The position numbers were made by a program, and so were the translations under genes. Below, piece by piece: positions 1 to 6,957 of a stretch of DNA of 64,000 nucleotides. Every line of letters begins with the position of its first letter. Positions within the stretch are counted from its first letter, which is position 1. Source of the stretch: Comamonas sp. JUb58 (GTDB lineage: Bacteria > Pseudomonadota > Gammaproteobacteria > Burkholderiales > Burkholderiaceae_C). Under the pieces are notes generated by a model, which was given only the letters and a program-made list of their open reading frames with translations, was not told where the DNA came from and made no database searches. The stretch is from NCBI RefSeq assembly GCF_004364775.1, contig NZ_SOAL01000011.1, forward strand, positions 62,001 to 126,000, given 5' to 3'.

Positions 1-244
1 GCAGATCCAAAATGCGCCGCGCATAGCTGAGCAGGCGTTGGCCCTCCGGCGTGATCTGCTGGCTGCGGCTGTCGCGCTCCAGCAGGCGGTGGCCGACGGC
101 CGCTTCCAGCTTTTTGAGCTGCATGCTCACGGCGGACTGGGAGCGGTGCACCTCGCCCGCCGCGCCGGACAGCGATCCGGTATCGACCACCGCGACAAAG
201 CACTTGAGCCAATCCATCTGAAGGTCTTGCGAGGTTGCAGGCAT
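1..244 (-). CDS. LysR-type transcriptional regulator, N-terminal part (cut by window edge)
   Basis: The first 81 codons of a LysR-family DNA-binding protein are visible; the effector-binding domain lies beyond the window. The reading frame gives a winged-helix N-terminus with the pattern DWLKCFVAVVDTGSLSGAA followed by RSQSAVSMQLKKLE, which is the LysR recognition helix, and then the usual LLERD...ITPEG wing. It is divergent from the EamA transporter that starts at 279, so the transporter may be its target; this is inference from layout. The start is uncertain: ATG at 244 gives the full frame, while ATG at 217 begins directly at the LysR consensus. Neither has a strong ribosome binding site. 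Confidence 0.85.
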   Translation of the reverse strand, partial: MPATSQDLQMDWLKCFVAVVDTGSLSGAAGEVHRSQSAVSMQLKKLEAAVGHRLLERDSRSQQITPEGQRLLSYARRILDL

Positions 245-278
245 AGGTTTCGAAATTCGAATAGCTGATGCAAGAATT

Positions 279-1280
279 ATGCGCTTTTCGATGGATGGCC
301 TGCGCTGCACACTGGCAGCCATGAGCCGATACCCAGACCCAGCGCAGATGGCCGCTGCAAGCATTGACCAATCCGCACAAGCTGCATCCCGTACCCCTGG
401 CGACGCCTTTGGGGGTGTGCTGCCCTTTGTGCTGGGCAGTGCGCTGCTGGGCAGCATTGGCATTTTTGTGCACATGGCCCAGGCCGGGGCCTTGACGGCG
501 ACCTGGTTCCGCTGCGCCTTTGGGCTGCTGGGGCTGACGGCCTGGCTGCTGTGGCGCAGGCAACTGCGCTTTCTTCGGTTGGAACGCAGCACAGCGGTTT
601 GGGTGTTGCTGGCCAGCGTCTTGATGGTCCTGGGCTGGGTGCTGTTCTTTGCCGCCATGGAGCGCATCTCTGCCGGGGTGGCCGTGGTGCTGTTCCATAT
701 GCAGCCCATGTGGGTGCTGGTGCTGGGCGCCCTGTGCCTGGGCGAGCAGCCAGGCCGCAAAAGGGTAATTGCCGTGGTAGTGGCCATGCTGGGCTTGGTG
801 CTGGCCACAGGCATCCTGGAGCAAGCCGCGTCGCCGCAGGGCACGCAAACGCAGTACTGGCTGGGCGTGGGCATGTGTTTGCTGGGCGCATTTTTGACAG
901 CCGCCGTCACCGTCATTGCAAGGCGCCTGCGCGCCATGCCTGCCGGCGTGCTGGCCTGGTGGCAATGCGCGGTCGGCAGCGCCGTGCTGTGGATGGCACC
1001 TGCCACACAAGGCTGGCCGGCCTGGGGCGCCGCCTGGGGTTGGTTGGCGGCCTTGGGCTTGGTGCATACCGCTACTGCTTATGCGCTGATCTACACCGGC
1101 ATGGCCAGGCTGCCCACAGGGCGCATCGCGGTGCTGCAGTTTGTCTACCCTGCGATCGCCATCCTGGTGGACTGGCAGTACTTTGGGCACCGGCTGGGGG
1201 CGCTGCAGATGGTGGGGGTGCTGGTGATGGGGGCGGCTATCTGGTATGCGGAGCGCCGGGCATCTGGCAAAACAGCCTGA
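279..1280 (+). CDS. EamA/DMT-family transporter
   Basis: This is an inner-membrane protein of the drug/metabolite transporter superfamily. It shows about ten hydrophobic segments arranged as two EamA repeats, roughly residues 45-180 and 195-325, including the typical GVAVVLFHMQPMWVLVLGA stretch of the first repeat and the FVYPAIAILVDW stretch of the second. The substrate cannot be told from sequence; relatives export amino acids or metabolites. The length of 333 residues is slightly long, because the first about 40 residues before the first membrane helix are polar. An alternative ATG at 321 would give a more usual length. No clear ribosome binding site favours either. It is divergent from the LysR gene at the left edge. 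Confidence 0.85.
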   Translation: MRFSMDGLRCTLAAMSRYPDPAQMAAASIDQSAQAASRTPGDAFGGVLPFVLGSALLGSIGIFVHMAQAGALTATWFRCAFGLLGLTAWLLWRRQLRFLRLERSTAVWVLLASVLMVLGWVLFFAAMERISAGVAVVLFHMQPMWVLVLGALCLGEQPGRKRVIAVVVAMLGLVLATGILEQAASPQGTQTQYWLGVGMCLLGAFLTAAVTVIARRLRAMPAGVLAWWQCAVGSAVLWMAPATQGWPAWGAAWGWLAALGLVHTATAYALIYTGMARLPTGRIAVLQFVYPAIAILVDWQYFGHRLGALQMVGVLVMGAAIWYAERRASGKTA

Positions 1281-1290
1281 TCATTTGGGC

Positions 1291-1659
1291 CTAGCGCCGA
1301 TTGTTTAGCCACACGAAGACGGCGAAACCGAGCCAAGTCAAGACCAAAGGAATCAGTGACCAGATGAGCGCGTTTGACTTGCTGAAGATCGCATAAAGCG
1401 CTGCACCCAGCAAAGCGCTCAGCAGAACATGGAGCTGAGGCCGATTGCGCGCCAGCTTGGCCACAACACAGCCGGCGAGTACGGGCGGAAGCAGCAGGAA
1501 CAACACGACCAGAAAAACCGGCGAAAATCCGTAGAAGGGGGTATGGGGTAATAAGGCGGTTAGCAGCGCAAACGTGATCTTTTGCAGTACGAGTGCGATG
1601 GCGCCATAGCTCAGGGCAAAAGCGATTAGGATCGCTTTCAGGTCAATGTTGAAGAGCAT
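1291..1659 (-). CDS. Small hypothetical membrane protein
   Basis: A 122-residue protein with four predicted membrane helices: residues about 6-30, 40-65, 75-95 and 100-118. The helices are rich in Leu, Ala and Phe and the tail ends in NNRR. I do not recognise a family. The start at 1659 is chosen because a purine-rich GGGGAAA stretch sits just upstream and the first helix then begins almost at once; an upstream in-frame start at 1743 would add 28 polar residues. It ends 10 bases from the end of the EamA gene at 1280 (convergent). Function is unknown. Confidence 0.6.
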   Translation of the reverse strand: MLFNIDLKAILIAFALSYGAIALVLQKITFALLTALLPHTPFYGFSPVFLVVLFLLLPPVLAGCVVAKLARNRPQLHVLLSALLGAALYAIFSKSNALIWSLIPLVLTWLGFAVFVWLNNRR

Positions 1660-1764
1660 GGATATTTCCCCGTCCGTAGCCGATGGGATAGCGAGCCGAT
1701 GGCCGAGTAAGTGCCATGAACTTGTATCGCTCCTTGGGCGCATTGAGCATCTTTAAGCCAAGCT

Positions 1765-2655
1765 TTAATGCCGCTCCAAGATGAGGGCGACTGTGGAAAG
1801 AACTAGAACCAAGATGATGATGGTTTTTTGCTTTAGATATTTTTCCCCAATAAAGATGGCGGAAAGTATAAACCCTAAGACCAAGCTCATACGTCTGAAT
1901 ACTGATAAGTAGGTGACATTGGAGTCAGCTTGTACAATGGCCAAAAAATAAACATACTCGGCAACCACCCATGATATGCCAACCAAAGGTATGTAAAGGC
2001 TCCAAGTAGTATTTGTTTTAATTTTCAAATGCTTCTTGTAAAAGTAGAAAATCACAAGCGCTATTAGAAATCGTTGAATGGCAGAGTTGATTTGGATGCT
2101 TGCCGCGGTGAGGCCGATACTCTGAACCAAGTATTTGTCATAGACGGTGGTAGCCGCTGAAAAAATGGTAGCCGCCAGCATCATCATGACGGGCTTGCTC
2201 TTGAGCGCATCAATACCTTCTTTTTTTCCTATTTGAGACAGGGCATAGTAGGCAGCTATGGATGCAAATATAAGAAAAAACTGCGTTACAGTTAAATATT
2301 CGCCAAATATCAGAACGCCACCAGCCATCGTCCACAGCGGTCCGGATGCTCTTACCGCACCGGAAAATGACATGGGGAGTGCTTTGACGGCGTAATAGGC
2401 CAAGATCCACGACAGGGTCATGGCCATGCTTTTTACAGCTATAAGCAGTTGGTGTTCATACCCCAGGTTTAAGAGATCAACCGGCGAGAGGGTGTTGCCC
2501 GCACCCAGGGTCAACACCAAACCCCACGCTGCCATGCCAAAGAATGATGAGAAAAAGACAATCGAGATAACATCGTTGCCATCCATCGACTTCTTGGTCC
2601 AGAAATCATAGAGGCCTAAAATCAACCCGGCGGTAATTCCAAATACTATCCACAT
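1765..2655 (-). CDS. EamA/DMT-family transporter in an AT-rich segment
   Basis: A 296-residue inner-membrane protein with ten hydrophobic segments and two EamA-like repeats; the early motif GLYDFWTKKSMDG and the mid-protein VYDKYLVQSIGL resemble each other, as expected from the internal duplication. The substrate is unknown. The gene is conspicuously AT-rich compared with everything around it (many AAA, ATT and TTT codons), and the leader from 2656 to about 2815 is also AT-rich. That composition suggests acquisition from another genome. No mobile-element remnant is visible at either side. Translation starts at the ATG at 2655. Confidence 0.85.
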   Translation of the reverse strand: MWIVFGITAGLILGLYDFWTKKSMDGNDVISIVFFSSFFGMAAWGLVLTLGAGNTLSPVDLLNLGYEHQLLIAVKSMAMTLSWILAYYAVKALPMSFSGAVRASGPLWTMAGGVLIFGEYLTVTQFFLIFASIAAYYALSQIGKKEGIDALKSKPVMMMLAATIFSAATTVYDKYLVQSIGLTAASIQINSAIQRFLIALVIFYFYKKHLKIKTNTTWSLYIPLVGISWVVAEYVYFLAIVQADSNVTYLSVFRRMSLVLGFILSAIFIGEKYLKQKTIIILVLVLSTVALILERH

Positions 2656-2833
2656 TTTTATGATTTATTTATTAGATATCGACGAGAAATTGAGCTTTTA
2701 ATTATATGGATGTTTTTCGTTTGGATGCAAGATTTCAATTGCATGTGTTGTTGTTGAGAATACTTATAAATCTTCTGAATATATTTTTATACGCAGCAAA
2801 AGCCACAGCTAGTGGGCGAGACCCTAAACCCCC

Positions 2834-3724
2834 TCAAGCCACCACAAACATCCGCGCGCAAAGATAGTCCACCAGCGCTCTGACCTTGGGCGCCGCATGC
2901 CGGCCCGCAGGCCACAGAATGTGGAACACCCCGGTGCGCTCCGCCAGCCCCGGCATGACCTGCACCAGCCTGCCATCGGCCAGCGCATCGCCAATGGCAA
3001 AGTCCGGCAGGCAGGCAATGCCGCGTCCCTGCAGGGCAAAGCAGGCGCGGGTTTCGATGTTGTTGCAGACCATGGACACCGGCAGGTTGACGGGCTCGCC
3101 GTCATCCGCTGGCGGCAGCGGCCAGGCCTCCAGCTTGCCGCTGTAGGGCCAGCGGAAATGCATGCAGCGGTGGGAGGGCAGGTCTTGCACCTTCTGGGGG
3201 GTGCCGTGCGCGGCCAGGTAAGCGGGCGATGCCACCAGCAGCATCTTGAAATGGCCAAGCTTGCGCGCCACCAGGCGCGAATCGGCAGGTTCGCCGGTGC
3301 GCACCACGGCATCAAAGCCTTCTTCCACCACGTCCACCAGGCGGTCAGAAAAATCCAGGTCCAGCTGGATATCGGGATAGTCGCGCATGAAGTCGGCCAG
3401 CACCGGCAGCACCAAGGTGCTCACCAAGGGCAGGCTCACCCGCAGGCGCCCCCGGGGTACCGATGAGGCCTGCGACAGCTCGGTCTGCGCCGCCTCGATC
3501 TCCGCCAGGATGCGCCGGCTGCGTTCCAGCAGCAGCAGGCCTTCAGCGGTCGGCGTGATGCTGCGGGTGCTGCGGTGGAAAAGGCGCACGCCCAGCTTCT
3601 CTTCCAGCCGCGCCACGCTTTTGCCCACGGCTGATGAAGAAATGCCCAGCAGCCGGCCCGCCGCCGTAAAGCTGCGGGTCTCTGCGACCTGCACAAACAC
3701 CGTAAATGCGTTGAGGCTATCCAT
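2834..3724 (-). CDS. LysR-type transcriptional regulator
   Basis: A 296-residue LysR-family regulator. The N-terminal winged helix is residues about 1-60, with the pattern MDSLNAFTVFVQVAETRSFT, ISSSAVGKSVARLEEKLGV and LFHRSTRSITPTAEG. The rest is the periplasmic-binding-like effector domain, about residues 90-290. This is the CrgA/DmlR-like subgroup common in Burkholderiales, judged by the SSSAVGKSVARLE helix. The serine hydrolase starting at 3870 is divergent across a 145-base gap, so it is the likely target, as is usual for LysR genes. The effector is not deducible. Confidence 0.93.
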   Translation of the reverse strand: MDSLNAFTVFVQVAETRSFTAAGRLLGISSSAVGKSVARLEEKLGVRLFHRSTRSITPTAEGLLLLERSRRILAEIEAAQTELSQASSVPRGRLRVSLPLVSTLVLPVLADFMRDYPDIQLDLDFSDRLVDVVEEGFDAVVRTGEPADSRLVARKLGHFKMLLVASPAYLAAHGTPQKVQDLPSHRCMHFRWPYSGKLEAWPLPPADDGEPVNLPVSMVCNNIETRACFALQGRGIACLPDFAIGDALADGRLVQVMPGLAERTGVFHILWPAGRHAAPKVRALVDYLCARMFVVA

Positions 3725-3869
3725 GCGTTGTCACCTGCGTTGCTGGGCCTGGCTTGTTGCTGTTGATTGCGGACATTGCAGTCCTGAAAGTGTGGAACTC
3801 TATCCTAGTTTTTCTTGTATCGCCGGCTGCCTAAGCTGATGCCTGTGTTCCAACCAAGGTAGCGATGCA

Positions 3870-5105
3870 ATGGATTTTTCAGTTTCAGACATGCACCATA
3901 GTGAGGTGCAGCAGGGCGCTTATGGCAGGGCAGCGCCGTTGGCGCATGTCGCCCAGGTGTTGAATGCGGCCCTGGCCGAGCAGCGCCTGGTGGGGGCGGT
4001 GGTGCTTGTCTACCAGCACGGCCAGCCACTGTGCCGCATGGCTGCGGGCTGGGCGGACCGCGAGGCCCGCACTGCAATGGCCGAGAACACGGTGTTTCGC
4101 TGGGCCTCCGTCAGCAAGCCGGTCGTCAGCGCTGCGGTGATGCGGCTGGTCGCCGATGGGCGCCTGGCCTTGGACGAGCCGGTCACCACCTGGCTACCGA
4201 GCTTCCGCCCCCGTTTGCCCGATGGGCGCGAGGCGCGCATCAGCCTGCGCCAGTTGCTGAGCCACACTGCCGGCCTGGGCTACCGCTTTTTTGAGGCGGA
4301 CGGGCAGGGGCCCTATGCCCAAGCGGGGGTATCCGACGGCATGGATGCCAGCGGTATCGATCTGCAGGAGAACCTGCGCCGCATTGCCAAGGTGCCGTTG
4401 CTGTACGAGCCAGGCACCGGCTGGGGCTACTCCTTGGCGGTGGATGTGCTCGGCGCGCTGGTCGAAGCGGTATGCAACACCCGCTTGCCACAGGCGGTAG
4501 AAGCCCTGGTGACTCAGCCCTTGGGCATGGCCGACGCTGGCTTTGTCTGCCGGGATGCAGCGCGCCTAGCAACGCCCTATGTCAATGGCGGCCCGGTGCC
4601 CCATCGCCTGCAGGAGGGCGAGATGGTGGCCCCGTTCGACGGCACGGTGGGCATCATCTACAGCCCGTCCCGCGCCTTGGATCCGAGCGCCTTTCCTTCT
4701 GGTGGCGCAGGCATGGTCGGCACGGCCGATGATCTGCTGCGCCTGCTGGAAGCGCTGCGCAGCGGCCAAGATGGCTGGCTGCCCGAGCAGCTGATCGCCG
4801 AGATGGCACGCGACCAAACCCAGGGGCAGGAACTGGCCGCCGGCCCAGGACTGGGCTTTGGTTTAGGCTTTTCGGTGCTGCGCGATCCGGCGTTGGCGCA
4901 GTCACCGGAGTCGCCAGGCACCTGGCGCTGGGGCGGCGCTTATGGCCATGCCTGGTGGGTGGACCGGCCCCGGGGGCTGACGGTGGTGGCGCTGACGAAT
5001 ACCTTGTATGAGGGGATGTCGGGGCGGTTTGTGACGGAGTTGCGGGATGCGGTGTATAGAGGAATAGAGGGCAACCGCAACCAGCGCGCTCGGCCAGGTC
5101 GCTGA
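3870..5105 (+). CDS. Serine hydrolase, class C beta-lactamase/esterase-like
   Basis: A 411-residue member of the beta-lactamase-related serine hydrolases (PF00144), which include esterases, D-peptidases and class C beta-lactamases. The nucleophile motif SxxK is seen as S80-V-S-K83, the second motif is Y187-S-L within GWGYSLAVDVLG, and a C-terminal YGHAWWVDRP near residue 370 takes the place of the KTG/HxG motif. The S-H-T-A-G block at about 131 is typical. There is no signal peptide, so a cytoplasmic esterase-like role is more likely than antibiotic resistance. A second possible start is the ATG at 3891. It is divergent from the LysR gene at 2834-3724. Confidence 0.88.
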   Translation: MDFSVSDMHHSEVQQGAYGRAAPLAHVAQVLNAALAEQRLVGAVVLVYQHGQPLCRMAAGWADREARTAMAENTVFRWASVSKPVVSAAVMRLVADGRLALDEPVTTWLPSFRPRLPDGREARISLRQLLSHTAGLGYRFFEADGQGPYAQAGVSDGMDASGIDLQENLRRIAKVPLLYEPGTGWGYSLAVDVLGALVEAVCNTRLPQAVEALVTQPLGMADAGFVCRDAARLATPYVNGGPVPHRLQEGEMVAPFDGTVGIIYSPSRALDPSAFPSGGAGMVGTADDLLRLLEALRSGQDGWLPEQLIAEMARDQTQGQELAAGPGLGFGLGFSVLRDPALAQSPESPGTWRWGGAYGHAWWVDRPRGLTVVALTNTLYEGMSGRFVTELRDAVYRGIEGNRNQRARPGR

Positions 5106-5233
5106 ACCTGGCGCGTATTGGCCCCGGGCCGGCGCAGACTTTAAAAAGGCAGGTGGTGGCAAGGCCGCGCAGCTAGCAGACCGCTGGCAAGGCCGACCTC
5201 AGCAATAGCAGCATTACGATACAATTCAACGCG

Positions 5234-5246
5234 AATAATTCTTATT
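5234..5246. promoter_or_regulatory. Probable Fur box in front of the FecI-type sigma gene
   Basis: A perfect inverted repeat AATAA-TTC-TTATT lies in an AT-rich pocket. It resembles the Fur consensus (alternating GATAAT-like hexamers). It ends only a few bases before the ATG at 5250, so transcription probably starts downstream of it, which supports using the later start at 5289 for the sigma factor. Binding by Fur is inferred from pattern and context. Confidence 0.55.
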
Positions 5247-5288
5247 TTCATGTTTGTCGCCGTGTTGCTGCGCGGATCGCCTCCTGCC

Positions 5289-5795
5289 ATGTCCACTCCT
5301 GAGAACGCACTCCATCTGTCAGCCGTTGCAACGCTTTACACCGAGCACAACCGCTGGCTGCAGGGCTGGTTGCGCAAGAAGGTGGGCAATGCCTTTGATG
5401 CGGCCGACCTGGCGCAAAGCACTTTCTTGAAAGTGCTGACGGCCAGGCAGTCACTTGATCTGCAGGAGCCGCGCGCCTATCTGACGACGATTGCGCGCAA
5501 TTTGCTGATCAACCAGGTGCGCCGGCGCGCGATTGAGCAGGCCTACCTGGATGCGCTGGCCGCCATGCCCGAGGCGGTCGCGCCATCTCCTGAAGCGCGC
5601 TTGCTGCTGCTGGAGACCCTGGTGGAGATTGACCGCCGCCTGGGCGATCTGCCTGCCTTGGTGAAGCAGGCGTTTTTGCTGGCGCAGCTCGAAGGCCTGA
5701 ACCATTCGCAGATCGCGGAGGAGCTGGGTATCTCGGTCTCGACCGTCAAGCGCCATCTGGCCAAGGCCGCGATGTGCTGCTTCTTTCCAGAGTGA
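5289..5795 (+). CDS. FecI-type extracytoplasmic-function sigma factor
   Basis: A 168-residue ECF sigma factor that would direct RNA polymerase to a siderophore-receptor promoter. Region 2 is at residues about 10-75, with DAADLAQSTFLKVL and the DNA-melting stretch EPRAYLTTIARNLLINQVRR. Region 4 follows at about 110-165, with the helix-turn-helix LNHSQIAEELGISVSTVKRHLAKA. An upstream ATG at 5250 would add 13 residues, but it sits against the probable Fur box, so 5289 is preferred. The FecR-like gene begins 11 bases after the stop and the TonB receptor follows, the standard order of a ferric-siderophore surface-signalling locus. Confidence 0.93.
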   Translation: MSTPENALHLSAVATLYTEHNRWLQGWLRKKVGNAFDAADLAQSTFLKVLTARQSLDLQEPRAYLTTIARNLLINQVRRRAIEQAYLDALAAMPEAVAPSPEARLLLLETLVEIDRRLGDLPALVKQAFLLAQLEGLNHSQIAEELGISVSTVKRHLAKAAMCCFFPE

Positions 5796-5806
5796 AGGCC
5801 TGATCC

Positions 5807-6814
5807 ATGGCCTGGCCCACGCCTGCTGCAGAACCGCAGCCCAGCAAGATCCCCCCAGATACCGCTCGCCAGGCCGTGCAGTGGTGGGTCGCGCTGCGTG
5901 CCGATGCCCCCGAGCCCGAAGCGGCGCAGCGCCTGCAGCAGGACCTGTTGCAATGGCGCGCTGCAGACCCGATCCACGAGGCGGCCTGGCAGCGCATTGA
6001 ATCGATGAGCGGCGAGATGGCAGGCCTTTCGCTGCCACTGGCGAAGGCGGCGCTGGGAGCGCCTGCATCGGCACGGCGACGGCGCAGCGTCCAACTGCTG
6101 ACGGTGGCGCTGGTCTCAGGCATCAGTGCGACAGCGCTGTTCCGAAGCGGCGCCTGGAGCACCTGGTCGGCCGATGTGGTTGCAGGCCTGGGCGAACAGC
6201 GGACCACGACCTTGCCCGATGGCGGCAGCGTGGTGCTCAACAGCGGCACGGCCATCAACATCCGCTACAGCGATCAGCTGCGCATGCTGCAGTTGCTGCG
6301 CGGCGAGATCCTGGTGCAGACGGCGCATGACGCGATGGAGCGCCCCTTCGTCGTCAAGACGGAGGTGGGCAGTCTCCGGGCCTTGGGTACGCGCTTTACG
6401 GTGCGTGAGCGCGGCGATGCGCTGGAGATTGCTGTGCTGCAAGGCGCGGTGGAATTGAGGCCGCTGGACGGGCAGGGCGACCTGCTGGTCTTGCAGGCCG
6501 GCAGCCAGGGGCGGATGACGCGTACCGAGTCCGAGCGCAGCGGGCCGCTGTCTGCCGATGCCACGGCCTGGACGGAAGGCATGCTGGTGGTCTCCAACAT
6601 GCGGCTGGATGCGTTTTTGGCCGAGCTATCCCGCTACCGGCGAGGGCGCCTGGGCTGCGATGCTGAGGTGGCGCATTTGCTGGTGTCCGGCGTCTATCCG
6701 CTGGCGGACACGGACCGGGTGCTGGCGTCCCTGAGCTTGTCGCTGCCCATCGAGGTGCACACTTTCTCGCGGTTCTGGATCACCGTGCGGGCCGCGCCGT
6801 CTGCGTCTTCCTAA
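5807..6814 (+). CDS. FecR-type anti-sigma regulator
   Basis: A 335-residue inner-membrane signal transducer between the outer-membrane receptor and the FecI sigma factor. The N-terminal DUF4880-like cytoplasmic domain is residues about 20-65 (ARQAVQWWVALRADAPEPE, WRAADPIHEAAWQRIE). One membrane segment lies near residues 95-115. The periplasmic FecR domain follows, with TTTLPDGGSVVLNSGTAI, RGEILVQTAH and GTRFTVRERGDALEIAVLQGAVEL. The C-terminus, residues about 250-335, resembles the part that contacts the STN domain of the receptor. It lies directly after the sigma gene and before the receptor gene, and is probably co-transcribed. Confidence 0.93.
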   Translation: MAWPTPAAEPQPSKIPPDTARQAVQWWVALRADAPEPEAAQRLQQDLLQWRAADPIHEAAWQRIESMSGEMAGLSLPLAKAALGAPASARRRRSVQLLTVALVSGISATALFRSGAWSTWSADVVAGLGEQRTTTLPDGGSVVLNSGTAINIRYSDQLRMLQLLRGEILVQTAHDAMERPFVVKTEVGSLRALGTRFTVRERGDALEIAVLQGAVELRPLDGQGDLLVLQAGSQGRMTRTESERSGPLSADATAWTEGMLVVSNMRLDAFLAELSRYRRGRLGCDAEVAHLLVSGVYPLADTDRVLASLSLSLPIEVHTFSRFWITVRAAPSASS

Positions 6815-6957
6815 GAGAAATGGGCGATGGGAAAATTTTTTCGGCTGGATTGAGCTAGTTGAGCGGGCTTGCTTGTCAAGCAGATAGAGCGTGTGATTTT
6901 TCTGGGTCACGCGCAGATGGTTCCGCCGTTATCAATCCTTGCCCTAGAGGTCCGTTC

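Noticed and set aside
3870..5105. An antibiotic-resistance beta-lactamase
   Set aside because: It has SxxK but no signal peptide and lacks the typical class C YAN and KTG motifs; an esterase-like role is more likely.
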